From the NCBI GenBank assembly GCA_041398965.1, contig JAWKTT010000019.1:1-64000 (forward strand): a DNA stretch of 64,000 bases, in the 5' to 3' direction. Numbering within the stretch: the first letter of the stretch is position 1; every line of letters starts with the position of its first letter. The translations under genes were made by a program, and so were the position numbers. The stretch is from JAWKTT01 sp041398965 (GTDB lineage: Bacteria; Planctomycetota; Planctomycetia; Planctomycetales; Planctomycetaceae). Positions 8,757-16,839 of the stretch are shown in pieces. The notes under the pieces are model-generated. The model did not search any database, was not told where the DNA came from, and saw only the letters and a program-made list of their open reading frames with translations.

Positions 8757-10502
8757 ATGACAGACGCGACCCCGCAATGGCAACTGTTGCCGTCCCATCC
8801 GCAGAAGTTCTTTGGTCTGAACGATCAGTTTGATCGCAAAGATCTTAAGCGGAGCTACAACCTCTTTATAAAGCAGTTCAAGCCCGAAAAGCATCCAGCT
8901 GAGTTTCAACGAATTCGTGAGGCGTACGAGCAACTCGATAACCAACTCCGCTACGGCGCCCCTCCCCCATCGGTATTCGATGCGTCGAGCCCGTATCAGT
9001 GGTCGGTCCCGGAAGTGGTTGAGCCGGAGGCAAAGCCGACTTGGGGCGAGAGCCAGCCGGTCGAAGAGGCCGACGTGTTTGAAGTCGTTGCTGATGTCGA
9101 TGTGGGAGAGATCGGAACACCCGCCGAAGCAGTGCCGGATCAACAGCGAGTCCCGACTCCGCCACGTCGCAAGCCACTGCACGAACGGGTGCTCGAGGAG
9201 CCAATTGCTGACCTGTACAACGAGTTCAAGGCGATCGAACGGAAGCAGCCGTATCATTACTTCGCACTGGCTGTGCTGTCTGATGGAATATCGCCGAACG
9301 ATCCGCAGCGATTTCTGAAGTGGGTACTTGCTGGGGTGAAACAGCATCCTCGCGACCCGGCCCTGCAACAGATGCTCGCCGCATTCACTCGCGGACCGAT
9401 CCCTGCTGCCGACATCCCACGACTGCTCCGCTCGATCTCGCAAGTTGTGCAGGATGATCGCTACTTCTCGCTGACCGAGTCGTTGTGGGATCGTCTACTG
9501 AAAGAGGTTCCGTTCGCTGAGTTTCGGAAGCAGCTCGAAGCGTGCGAAGCGAACCTGTCGGACTTTCGATTGACGCAAAAACTCGTCTTCTACATCCATC
9601 TTCTGAAGCCGGCCCTGTGGGTGGCGGATGCCGACTGGACGGCAGCCGCCTTCGACCTGGTTGAAGGGAACGAACGTGACGTCCCCAATTCTCTGGAGGG
9701 AGATGTCGAGTTTCTGTATCTGTTGCGAGACTACGTCCAGGATCGAAACGGATTTTTGCAAATGCACCCATTTCGCCGTGTCGTGGACCAGACCCTACGG
9801 ACCTGCTGCGAGAGTGACGAGGTTGGGGCCGAGCGGGCGTTTATCGCCTGTCAGGTGCGAATGGCCTCGTCCGGACAAGACCTCCTCGACGCCTTCCCTC
9901 TGTGGGATGATTCTCCGGGGATCGATTCGTTTACGATTCTCTGGCACTGGTTGCAACGAGAGTATTTCGAGAGTGCAGCCAGCATGGATGATGAGGAAGG
10001 CCCTCGCAAACGAAGGGGGGCCCGGTCAATCCTGGGCGAGATCGAAGACCGCACCGACCGCACTTCGACCGGACGCCTCTGGAACCTCACAGCCTATCTG
10101 TATCCCTACATTCGGTTCTCGCTGTACCCTCTGCTCTATTGCGTGATCTACTTCCCGCTGTTGTGGATGTTCGGAACTCCGTCGGGGGGGACAGGCTGGA
10201 TGGTGATACTCAGTCTCGTGATTGCCGGGGGCGGCGGATTCGCCCTGAATTCGATCTTCGCCTCAGACCTCTGGGGCAACTGGTGCTTCCGTATGGCGAA
10301 ACGATGCTACAACACAGTTTGGCGAACACACCTCTTAAACGTCTTTAGCAGCACCTTCGTCCCCTACCCCACCTTGCTCGACCGTATGGATAATTTTAAC
10401 GATGCTGAGGGGCAATTCTCGTACCGCGTCTGGGTCGTCGCCTTTGCCAGCCGCGACTCGGCACTAAGAATGTACTCCTACGCTCAACGTTATATCGCCT
10501 GA
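8757..10502 (+). CDS. J-domain-like membrane protein
   Basis: 581 residues. The N-terminal 65 residues resemble a J domain: FGLNDQFDRKDLKRSYNLFI, then FKPEKHP where canonical members have YHPDKHP, then FQRIREAYEQL. The HPD triad needed to stimulate Hsp70 is thus replaced by KPE, unless HPA a few residues later acts instead. The middle is a long soluble region and the C-terminus (about residues 435-520) has two or three membrane segments. It starts five bases after the preceding stop. Hsp70 partner function is inferred from the fold resemblance and operon context; the degenerate motif argues for an atypical partner. Confidence 0.72.
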   Translation: MTDATPQWQLLPSHPQKFFGLNDQFDRKDLKRSYNLFIKQFKPEKHPAEFQRIREAYEQLDNQLRYGAPPPSVFDASSPYQWSVPEVVEPEAKPTWGESQPVEEADVFEVVADVDVGEIGTPAEAVPDQQRVPTPPRRKPLHERVLEEPIADLYNEFKAIERKQPYHYFALAVLSDGISPNDPQRFLKWVLAGVKQHPRDPALQQMLAAFTRGPIPAADIPRLLRSISQVVQDDRYFSLTESLWDRLLKEVPFAEFRKQLEACEANLSDFRLTQKLVFYIHLLKPALWVADADWTAAAFDLVEGNERDVPNSLEGDVEFLYLLRDYVQDRNGFLQMHPFRRVVDQTLRTCCESDEVGAERAFIACQVRMASSGQDLLDAFPLWDDSPGIDSFTILWHWLQREYFESAASMDDEEGPRKRRGARSILGEIEDRTDRTSTGRLWNLTAYLYPYIRFSLYPLLYCVIYFPLLWMFGTPSGGTGWMVILSLVIAGGGGFALNSIFASDLWGNWCFRMAKRCYNTVWRTHLLNVFSSTFVPYPTLLDRMDNFNDAEGQFSYRVWVVAFASRDSALRMYSYAQRYIA

Positions 10503-10533
10503 AGTCGAGACCATCGGTTAGGAATCCGTCGCT

Positions 10534-11895
10534 ATGCCCTTTCGACGCATTGTTTTGCTCCTGGTCCCGTGGTTAATTCTTGGATGGCTGTCGTTCTCGG
10601 GACGGTTGAGTCCGACTTATGAACCCGATTCGGCAAGCTATACCAATTTTGACTGGTCATCTTTAGACATCAGTCTGACGCGGATTCGGACCTGTGGATA
10701 TCCGTTGTTTCTCCGTTGGTGTGCTCTCTTTGGGGAGGGTGAGCGGGCCGTTCCTTTTATGCAGTGGGCCGCAGCCATGTTGGCGGCCTGGTGTTTATAT
10801 TGGGGGCTATGTCAGGTTGGATATCGCTTTGACGTCGCTGCCGTTTGCGCGACGACAGCCATGCTGTCTCGTGGATTGTTAGACTACAGTCAACTGGTAT
10901 TGTCTGAATCGCTTGCGGTGTCCCTATTAATCGCATGCAGTGGATGCTTCCTGGCCACGTTGGCGACGGGTCGCCGAATTGGGGCCTGGACGTCGTTGAT
11001 GCTGCTCACCGTGGCTGCTTGGCAGACTCGGCCGGCCTGTCTCTTTCTTGTGGTATTGTGGCCCGTGCTGGGTCTGCTACTTGATAAACTGGTACTGCGT
11101 CGTGACGAAACCTGGCGGCAGAGATGGCGACGCATGTTGGGATATGTAGCCATCACATGGACGCCACTGCTGGCATTCTGCACACTACGATTGGTCGTCG
11201 TGGGGCACTTCGGGGTGGTGTCGTTTACGGGGTACCACACCATCGGAATCGCCGGACAGTTTCTTGATGCACCACTACTCGCCGACCTATCGCCCGAAGT
11301 GAAGCCGATTGCGCAGGAGATTCTCAACCGCCGCAAACTGATCGAGTTCGCCCCGCCAAACGACTTTCTTTCGATGGAGTCGATGTTCGATCCAACGGTC
11401 TATCGATTGGCCATCCCCGCCGCCAACGCAAGTCACCCCCATGATCCTGTCGCACTGGACAACAGCCTGATGCGTCTCTCGTTGGAAGTCTTTCGCGAAC
11501 GGCCCGGACCGTACCTGCGCTGGCTTCGTTGGAACGCTCGGCACGCCGTTCAGCGAATCATTCTGCTCACAGCATTCGATCGCGGCACACTGTTGTTGGT
11601 TGGGGGGGTTCTACTGCTTCATGCCAGACGATGCCTCCGTGGTTCACCCGGAACGACAGCCGAGATTCCAAACCTCTCGCCACAAGAAGCGACGAAAGTC
11701 TCAAGGCAACTCTTCATTGAACAACATCTCTTGCTTTGGATCGCTCTCGGCCTGGCCGTCTTTAAGGTGATGCTCGTTTTAGGAGTGCAACCTGCGAACG
11801 ACCGCTATATGACCGGTGCTATGCCCCTGCTCCCCTCCGCTCTCGCCATCTTCATCGCCCAACAGTTCGTCCCACACAAGTCAGAAGACTCCTAG
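10534..11895 (+). CDS. Multi-spanning membrane protein, GT-C glycosyltransferase-like
   Basis: 453 residues with roughly nine to ten hydrophobic segments. An N-terminal loop after the first segment contains YEPDSASYTN, resembling the acidic first-loop motif of GT-C (GT39/PMT-type) transferases, followed by RTCGYPLFLRW. A C-terminal NDRYMTGAMPLL segment also fits that group. Such enzymes move sugars from polyprenyl phosphates to acceptors on the outer face of the membrane. It starts 31 bases after the J-like gene. Fold class likely; substrate unknown. Confidence 0.6.
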   Translation: MPFRRIVLLLVPWLILGWLSFSGRLSPTYEPDSASYTNFDWSSLDISLTRIRTCGYPLFLRWCALFGEGERAVPFMQWAAAMLAAWCLYWGLCQVGYRFDVAAVCATTAMLSRGLLDYSQLVLSESLAVSLLIACSGCFLATLATGRRIGAWTSLMLLTVAAWQTRPACLFLVVLWPVLGLLLDKLVLRRDETWRQRWRRMLGYVAITWTPLLAFCTLRLVVVGHFGVVSFTGYHTIGIAGQFLDAPLLADLSPEVKPIAQEILNRRKLIEFAPPNDFLSMESMFDPTVYRLAIPAANASHPHDPVALDNSLMRLSLEVFRERPGPYLRWLRWNARHAVQRIILLTAFDRGTLLLVGGVLLLHARRCLRGSPGTTAEIPNLSPQEATKVSRQLFIEQHLLLWIALGLAVFKVMLVLGVQPANDRYMTGAMPLLPSALAIFIAQQFVPHKSEDS

Positions 11896-12022
11896 CAGCC
11901 CGTTGAAATGCGACCATGGGCCAAATTGCTAATCTGACAAGAGCATCTCGAACGCTTTATTTTGAGACATCAAACGGCACCATGTCAGGCTGGAAAGCCT
12001 GTCCCATGGTCGTCTTTCGGTA
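11892..12022. repeat. Dispersed repeat, copy A
   Basis: A short palindromic element with TGTTGAA-type ends and internal CTGACAAGAGCATCTCGAACGC. The outer 16 bases (CTAGCAGCCCGTTGAA) recur exactly inverted at 15131-15146 (copy B). Its end overlaps the stop codon of the preceding gene. Related copies lie near 34842, 39965 and 44690. Confidence 0.75.
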
Positions 12023-12122
12023 TGACATAAACCTCGGTCTGTCAACTGCCACAACCAAGGGCCATCAAGCAGGGAAAAAATCAGAAATGCAAATCTCGCC
12101 ATACATTGAGGCAGAGCGACGA

Positions 12123-12188
12123 AAGTAACCCGGCGGCGGCTGAGTGAGATTAATTTCAAAGCCCGTCCGATCCGCTGCATTGTTAGGT
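12123..12188 (-). other. attC-like site after the SUKH gene
   Basis: Read on the minus strand it begins ACCTAAC, which fits the integron R'' core RYYYAAC, eight bases after the SUKH stop, and ends near GGGTTAC about 65 bases later. The distal end does not match the GTTRRRY core strictly. Between it and copy A (12023-12122) is only a short frame opening MARFAFLIFSLLDG that runs into the repeat, perhaps a truncated cassette gene. Confidence 0.45.
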
Positions 12189-12195
12189 ATGTTGG

Positions 12196-12771
12196 TCAGA
12201 GAAGGTGTTCGTCCTGATAGTTGTAGGCCACTGCCGAAAAACTCAGGTCAGTCTCCGGATTCCAACTGTCCCCCTCCCGATGTCGATTTAACACCGTTTT
12301 CCGGGTCAGCACATTGTAGAAGTACTCCGAGAACCCCATATCCAAACGCTCGTATTGCCCTTCGTCCAAGCTGTAGATGTCCACGACTCCCCACTCATCC
12401 GGCTCGCCAACGGTTTCCCAGCACACCCAGTCGCCTCCATCGCTTTGCGCAAATGGAAGCAAGCCGCCAACTTGGGGGAAAATGCGGAACGGTTCGTTTC
12501 CCAATTCCATGGCGTCCCGAAATAGTTCCCAGGTCCGAGCAAATTCGAGTATGATCAGTGGATATGTCGAACGAAACGGGCTCCAGACTTCCCAGCTATA
12601 CGCGGACTTGATCTGTCCGCTCCCATAGACTTTGCCGAATTCAATGAAGTCAGCGGGAAATGGTGTTCTCGTACAGGTCTCCAGCCGAACCAACAGAGAT
12701 TCATCTGTATCCAGCGGCTTGCTAGGCGGCGGCAGCACTTTGACGAGTTCTTGAATGAGATTTCGACGCAT
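12196..12771 (-). CDS. SUKH (SMI1/KNR4) family protein, probable immunity-type
   Basis: 191 residues from the ATG behind GGAGGAACTC; a longer frame continues upstream but would run into the intron remnant and is not credible. The sequence pattern (LETCTRTPFPADFIEFGKVYGSG near the start, then GLLPFAQSDGGDWVCW and a final acidic stretch) matches the SMI1/KNR4 superfamily. Many bacterial members are immunity proteins against polymorphic toxins, others have unknown roles. No toxin gene is next to it. It lies in a row of same-strand genes separated by attC-like sites, a setting in which orphan immunity-like cassettes are common. Confidence 0.75.
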   Translation of the reverse strand: MRRNLIQELVKVLPPPSKPLDTDESLLVRLETCTRTPFPADFIEFGKVYGSGQIKSAYSWEVWSPFRSTYPLIILEFARTWELFRDAMELGNEPFRIFPQVGGLLPFAQSDGGDWVCWETVGEPDEWGVVDIYSLDEGQYERLDMGFSEYFYNVLTRKTVLNRHREGDSWNPETDLSFSAVAYNYQDEHLL

Positions 12772-12862
12772 GAGTTCCTCCGCCGAACGCCTGCCGTAAC
12801 CGGGAAAAACGGAAGGCTTTGGTATCAGTTGCCGCGTGAATGAGAGCTCCGGTTCACGGCTT

Positions 12863-13521
12863 GTGTACGCCCGGCACGGACGTGTTGTTTTGGGGTGGGA
12901 GTCCCCTGCACGAGGCTGGTAACTTCTGGAGATGAGTATCTGATGTTTTGCTTCAGAAGGGAAGTACAAGACGAAGGCGGGCACCGAGCGGGAGGTTGTT
13001 GCCCTAAGGGTGTCCGAAGTCCCATCGAGTGGGGATTGGCTGAACGATGAAGAACAAGGAGGAGCCATCGGCCAACTCGTAGCGAGGGAACCCCTCCGGT
13101 CAAGTCGACCAGTCTCGTCCAGGTGGCGACAGTTCGGAGACCACAGTTTCATTGTTCCGACCGGGATCAACCGTTGCGGCGCGGGCCGAGCAGCCAGCCT
13201 TGAGTCGACGCGATCAGTTTCTGACGGTAGCCGTCCTCCTTGAGTCCAACACCGATCCCGTTAACCCAACTTCCCCAGAAGCTAAGCGTCGAACGACCCT
13301 GGATTGTCGCCTTTCGCTCCGCGAAAGTCGCGTCTGGTTGGTGTTTCCACACCTTTCGCGGAGCGAAAGGCGACAATCGTTTTCAGTCCGCTACTCACTG
13401 GAAGCGACTATCGCACTCGACACCCCACCTTCGCTGCACCGCCCCCCAAGACAGCACACTGACGGACCCGCATGTTCGGTGGTGTGGGGAGGGTCATCCG
13501 CAAGGATGGCCCTTACCCGAT
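12863..13521 (+). mobile_element. ORF-less group II intron remnant
   Basis: The 5' end GTGTACGCCCGGCACGGACG followed by GGGGTGGGAGTCCCC resembles the start of domain I of bacterial group II introns. The 3' end ACCCGCATGTTCGGTGGTGT then GGGGAGGG...CCTTACCCGAT resembles domains V and VI and the intron 3' terminus. Between them there is no reverse transcriptase, and a 26-bp-arm hairpin repeat sits at 13302-13378, suggesting domain IV was lost and replaced. The 5' half of domain V is altered. It is likely immobile on its own. Boundaries are uncertain by one or two bases. Confidence 0.6.
13302..13378. repeat. Long hairpin repeat TGTCGCCTTTCGCTCCGCGA, copy 1
   Basis: Perfect 26-bp inverted arms (13302-13327 and 13353-13378) with a 25-base spacer, inside the intron remnant. 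The same arm sequence occurs at 15879-15932. Confidence 0.85.
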
Positions 13522-13538
13522 TATCCGATTTGTTGCGG

Positions 13539-13982
13539 TCACATCTCGTTAGAGTCGTCGTTACTTGTACCGCGTGCGATCATCTCCAGCGCAACGGGAT
13601 ACCAGTAAGATTCAATCCAATCATCTCCGATCGGTGCGATTCGATCAACGGTCCATCCCGCATCACGCATCGAAAACATCATCGAGTCGGCGGCATGGGC
13701 GTTTGTTGAATGTATCAATGCTGGACATTTTGCCAATCGCGTGATGAGGAACGCAGAAACGTCACGCCCATCACCTGGATCAGGATCGTCCGGTGAGTCA
13801 GTGGACAGGTCGTGATCAAGACAGATGAGATCCGGTGTTTCTGTCAGCGACCAGTATTCGTTTTTGAAATCTGGTGCAGTTCGTGCGATCTTCAAGACTG
13901 CATCGGGGTGATTGCGGGCAACAATGGCTCTGAACCGCTGGATGCGAGGGAGATCATCTTCGAGCATCAACAGCAGTTTCAT
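13539..13982 (-). CDS. Receiver-like domain protein (cyclic-phosphate-processing REC type)
   Basis: About 147 residues from the ATG giving MKLLLMLEDDLPRI; an upstream start adding 14 residues is possible. It has an acidic pair near the start (EDD), a central ICLDHDL strand-end, a GDGRDVSAFL helix start and HSTNAHAAD, a pattern like the small receiver-derived domains proposed to act in cyclic-phosphate or RNA-end processing. No output domain is attached. The gene follows the phosphatase on the same strand, separated by an attC-like site. Family call moderate, function unknown. Confidence 0.6.
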   Translation of the reverse strand: MKLLLMLEDDLPRIQRFRAIVARNHPDAVLKIARTAPDFKNEYWSLTETPDLICLDHDLSTDSPDDPDPGDGRDVSAFLITRLAKCPALIHSTNAHAADSMMFSMRDAGWTVDRIAPIGDDWIESYWYPVALEMIARGTSNDDSNEM

Positions 13983-14005
13983 CGGAACGCTCGGACTTCT
14001 TGTTC

Positions 14006-14087
14006 GGATAACGTCACGCGTCACCCGGTACGCGAGAAAGATCTACCATTTCGAAAACGCTGACTCGCGTGCACGCGATTGTTACCC
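14006..14087 (-). other. attC-like site between phosphatase and receiver-like genes
   Basis: Minus strand: GGGTAAC, which contains the phosphatase stop codon TAA, through CGCGTGCACGCGAGTC to GTTATCC 82 bases later. The two ends are imperfect inverted repeats (GGGTAAC / GTTATCC with CGCGTGCAC / GTGACGCGT inside). The stop codon overlapping the first core and the start codon shortly after the second is the usual cassette geometry. Cores deviate from strict RYYYAAC / GTTRRRY. Confidence 0.45.
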
Positions 14088-14747
14088 GCCGTCATAGACC
14101 GAGCAGAGCATGGCACGCTGCGATCGATTGAGGTGTGCATTAGGTCGGCGTTCCAACACATATTCTACAGCATCGTCGACCGAGGTCGAGGTCCCAACGT
14201 GAAGTAAGTATGCAATGGCGAACGTCGCGGTACGACCATGACCTTGTGCGCAGTGCAAGTAAATGTTGCCATCAAGTTCAGCGATCTGAGCAACGCGCTG
14301 TAGCAATAGGTCCGGCAGCGTGAAACGCCCGTCCAGCGTGGGAAACGAGATATAGCCGGACGACCGTAGACCGAACGGTTCATTGAATTCACATGTAAGG
14401 TCAACGATGTGATCGAAATGTGCTGGACGTTCGTGTGACAGCAGGCGGCGGCCAATAAATACGTTCTCCGTCAATTGGTTGAATGCGGATTCATGAGAAA
14501 AGTAGCGAACCACATGCCACACAAAAGTGAGATACGCAAGGAATGGTGCGAGAAGCAGCGAGCGACCCAGCGGAAGAGTCCCGTTCGGCCGTTTGCCAAA
14601 GACAAAAACGCCGGCGCCAAAGTATGCAATCGAAACCAGAAAGAACGACAAGGCAGGCCAAAGAAGGATGTAACACCAGCCGCCGTTGCGAACCGCGTAG
14701 ATTGCCATCAATGCGGCGAGAATTGCAAACGCGGTCCCATACTTCAT
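14082..14747 (-). CDS. Membrane-anchored dual-specificity/tyrosine phosphatase
   Basis: 221 residues from the ATG behind AAGGTTGAG. Two to three N-terminal hydrophobic segments (about residues 5-75) are followed by a cysteine-phosphatase domain with the signature HCAQGHGRTAT (C-x5-R) near residue 160. The predicted mechanism is a phosphocysteine intermediate; substrates could be phosphoprotein or phospholipid. GTTACCC, a cassette-type boundary, lies just upstream (14766-14774 region). It is the first of three same-strand cassette-like genes. Confidence 0.8.
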   Translation of the reverse strand: MKYGTAFAILAALMAIYAVRNGGWCYILLWPALSFFLVSIAYFGAGVFVFGKRPNGTLPLGRSLLLAPFLAYLTFVWHVVRYFSHESAFNQLTENVFIGRRLLSHERPAHFDHIVDLTCEFNEPFGLRSSGYISFPTLDGRFTLPDLLLQRVAQIAELDGNIYLHCAQGHGRTATFAIAYLLHVGTSTSVDDAVEYVLERRPNAHLNRSQRAMLCSVYDGG

Positions 14748-14778
14748 GCGGCTCAACCTTCAGTCGGGTAACCTGTTT

Positions 14779-14825
14779 TTAGACAGAAGTCATCTGCCTT
14801 TTGATTTGGCGTTGATTCTGTCTAA
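14779..14825. repeat. Inverted repeat upstream of the phosphatase gene
   Basis: TTAGACAGAA at 14779-14788 and TTCTGTCTAA at 14816-14825 form a 10-bp stem with a 27-base loop. Together with the adjacent GTTACCC it may be the remains of another attC-like site. The rest of the stretch up to 14960 shows nothing recognisable. Confidence 0.45.
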
Positions 14826-14969
14826 TGGGACTTGTTGTTGGAGGGGCCGTGGGTTGTGATTTGGGGGAATTCCTTATCGACCAATGGGAATTGGCGACAG
14901 TGGGGATTTTATTCTTCAGCGAGTGCAACGGCAAGGGGAGACAGGTGGAGGGTTTGAAGGTTGTAAACT

Positions 14970-15146
14970 AATAGCCTGGTGACAATCGTGGGGCAGGATT
15001 TCCAGCCTACCATGATGGCGTTTGACTTTTAGGTAATAAAGCGTTCGAGATGCTGTTGTCAGATTAGAAATCTGACCCACGGTTGTTTTCAGTGACTCTT
15101 GTCAGATTGGATAATCTGATGCACGGCGCGTTCAACGGGCTGCTAG
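14970..15146. repeat. Dispersed repeat, copy B
   Basis: Contains AATAAAGCGTTCGAGATGCT, the inverse of the internal part of copy A, plus two CAGATTxGAxAATCTGA-type hairpins, and ends with TTCAACGGGCTGCTAG at 15131-15146, exactly inverted to the outer end of copy A. It looks like a composite of two element ends. Confidence 0.7.
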
Positions 15147-15245
15147 ATCACTCCCTTGATCCTTGACTTGATTGTGAGAGACCTGAATTCACAACGAACA
15201 ACCGGCCCTGAAACATGGCGAACTCAGCTGTCGTCTCTGCGCAGA

Positions 15246-15827
15246 TTAGATGGTAATTGTTGCTCCGAGCACTTTCAGGAAGGCAGCGAGCCATTGGGGG
15301 TGGGCGGGCCAGGCGGGGGCGGTGACGAGGTTGCCGTCGGTGCAGGCGGCATCGAGGGGGATTTCGGCGTATTCTCCTCCAGCCAGGCGGACATCTGGGC
15401 TGCAGGCGGGGTATGCGGAACAGCGTCGGCCCCGCAGAACGTCGGCGGCGGCGAGGACTTGTGCCCCGTGGCAGATCGCGGCGATGGGGAGATTGGCGTT
15501 CGAAAAATGACGTACGATGTCGAGAACTTTCGAGTTAAGACGCAGGTACTCGGGGGCTCGACCGCCGGGGATGACAAGGCCGACATAGTCGGCAGGTGTG
15601 ATGTCATCAAACGTCGCGGTCAGGGTGAAGTTATGTCCCCGTTTTTCAGAATAGGTTTGATCCCCCTCGAAGTCGTGGATGCAGGTCCGGACGACTTCGC
15701 CCGCTTTCTTCCCCGGACAAACCGCATCGACGGCATACCCGACCATCGTCAGTGCCTGAAACGGGACCATGATCTCGTAGTCCTCGACGTAGTCTCCGGC
15801 GAGTAACAGTAAGCGTTTTGTGGACAT
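15246..15827 (-). CDS. DJ-1/PfpI family protein
   Basis: 193 residues from the ATG behind AAGGTG. The class I glutamine-amidotransferase-like fold is shown by LLLLAGDYVEDYE near the start, VIPGGRAPEYL in the middle and the nucleophile elbow AAICHGAQVL with Cys near residue 118. Members are proteases, glyoxalases/deglycases or chaperones; this one has the glutamate (E in VEDYE) expected near the cysteine. It stands alone. The exact reaction cannot be read from the sequence. Confidence 0.88.
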   Translation of the reverse strand: MSTKRLLLLAGDYVEDYEIMVPFQALTMVGYAVDAVCPGKKAGEVVRTCIHDFEGDQTYSEKRGHNFTLTATFDDITPADYVGLVIPGGRAPEYLRLNSKVLDIVRHFSNANLPIAAICHGAQVLAAADVLRGRRCSAYPACSPDVRLAGGEYAEIPLDAACTDGNLVTAPAWPAHPQWLAAFLKVLGATITI

Positions 15828-15878
15828 GGAAACACCTTGGAGTGATGAGGTTTCTGGGGTCAATTTGAGGTCACTGTT

Positions 15879-15932
15879 TGTCGCCTTTCGCTCCGCGAAA
15901 GGAACGTCTCTTTCGCGGAGCGAAAGGCGACA
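15879..15932. repeat. Long hairpin repeat, copy 2
   Basis: Perfect 23-bp arms (15879-15901 and 15910-15932) with an 8-base loop, same arm sequence as 13302-13378. It sits upstream of the DJ-1 gene and downstream of the small membrane protein gene, where it may end transcription of the latter. Confidence 0.85.
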
Positions 15933-15953
15933 TAAGGCTGGTGCGTGGGATTG

Positions 15954-16304
15954 TTAGCTGCTGGTATTACTGGGATTGCTGGACTGCGGGATGTCGACCT
16001 GTATGTCGTCTGGCTGCTGCGATGTCTGAGCGAGTTGTTCGAGTTTTCGGACTTGTTCGTGATGGAGCCTCTGAGCGGTTCGACGTTGATCTATGGCCAT
16101 CGCGAGGAAAATGAGGATCAACAGGATGGCGGTTTCGACGAGAATGATGAGGAGGCCATAGGAGTTGAAGAACCTGTTTGGGGGGGCTTCGGGGTTGCCG
16201 AAAGTGGCGGCGACCATCGACATGACGGTGATGGCAAAGAATGACCCGGCGATGATGACCGCTCGAAAGAGCAGGTTCGGCGGCGAGTCGGGGGGGGGCG
16301 TCAT
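15954..16304 (-). CDS. Small two-span membrane protein
   Basis: 116 residues from the ATG behind GAGGG. Two transmembrane segments (AVIIAGSFFAITVMSMVAATF and, after a short NPEAPPNRFF loop, a segment around LLIILVETAILLILIF) are followed by a charged, glutamine-rich cytoplasmic tail. No family recognised. Confidence 0.65.
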   Translation of the reverse strand: MTPPPDSPPNLLFRAVIIAGSFFAITVMSMVAATFGNPEAPPNRFFNSYGLLIILVETAILLILIFLAMAIDQRRTAQRLHHEQVRKLEQLAQTSQQPDDIQVDIPQSSNPSNTSS

Positions 16305-16469
16305 GAGAACCCTCAGTCGTCGGATTGTCGGGGAGAAGTTGTGTGGCCGCAGCAAAGGTGGCGGAATTGGGCGGCTTCAAAAAACTTCGTGGTGATGATG
16401 TTGAACTCTCTGCGACGAATCGCCATAATGCCGGATTCTAACTGATTTCGATGTCGAAGGAATGCAACG

Positions 16470-16712
16470 ATGGGACTGACACGTAGCTCACTGGAACGCC
16501 AGATTTCGTTGGCTGTCGACGCTCGCACCGCGTGTGAGAAGGCTTTGGCAGAACAAGGGATCGTGGATAAGGCAGTCAAGAAGCAGACGAAATGGCGTCA
16601 ATTGAACGCCGTGTGTCGCCAATTGACGCGGCGGCTTAACGCAGTGGCAGCGATCGAGAAACAGAACGCCGCGTTGCTTGCTCGCAAGGAAGAAGCGGTT
16701 GCTGCTGAATAG
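16470..16712 (+). CDS. Small helical hypothetical protein
   Basis: 80 residues, ATG behind AAGGAATG. The composition is charged and alanine-rich with heptad-like spacing, suggesting a helical hairpin or coiled coil. An intrinsic terminator follows 27 bases after the stop, supporting a real transcription unit. No family recognised. Confidence 0.6.
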   Translation: MGLTRSSLERQISLAVDARTACEKALAEQGIVDKAVKKQTKWRQLNAVCRQLTRRLNAVAAIEKQNAALLARKEEAVAAE

Positions 16713-16739
16713 TCGGCTGCGGCTCAGTGCGATTTCCAA

Positions 16740-16769
16740 GGCCCCTCGACGATGTCGCAGGGGCCATTT
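16740..16769 (+). terminator. Intrinsic terminator
   Basis: GGCCCCT...AGGGGCC stem extended by CGAC/GTCG inside, followed by ATTTT, directly after the small helical gene. Confidence 0.75.
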
Positions 16770-16839
16770 TGGCATGGTGTGGTCGGCAATCGCGAAAGAG
16801 AACGGATCGCCTTCCATTCAATGACTGAGGAAAGACGTG

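Larger units (their letters stand above)
12794..13527 (-). other. attC-like site interrupted by a group II intron
   Basis: Minus strand: CGGATAA at 13527-13521 follows the receiver-like gene, and GGTTACGG at 12801-12794 precedes the SUKH start. Removing the intron-like segment leaves about 76 bases, similar to the other two sites (66 and 82). The joined core on the plus strand would read about CGGCTTGTTATCCG, restoring a GTTA core. Group IIC-attC introns are known to insert into attC sites in the orientation opposite to cassette genes, as seen here. Confidence 0.5.

Noticed and set aside
11929..12180. Minus-strand frame starting near 12180, including MARFAFLIFSLLDG
   Set aside because: Its second half is repeat copy A; at most a truncated cassette gene, not supported as an intact protein.
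13152..13709. Open frames across the intron remnant (both strands)
   Set aside because: They read through RNA-like domains and the hairpin repeat; no reverse transcriptase or maturase motif is seen.
14082..14756. TTG start three codons upstream for the phosphatase
   Set aside because: The ATG at 14747 has the better ribosome site; the difference is only three residues.
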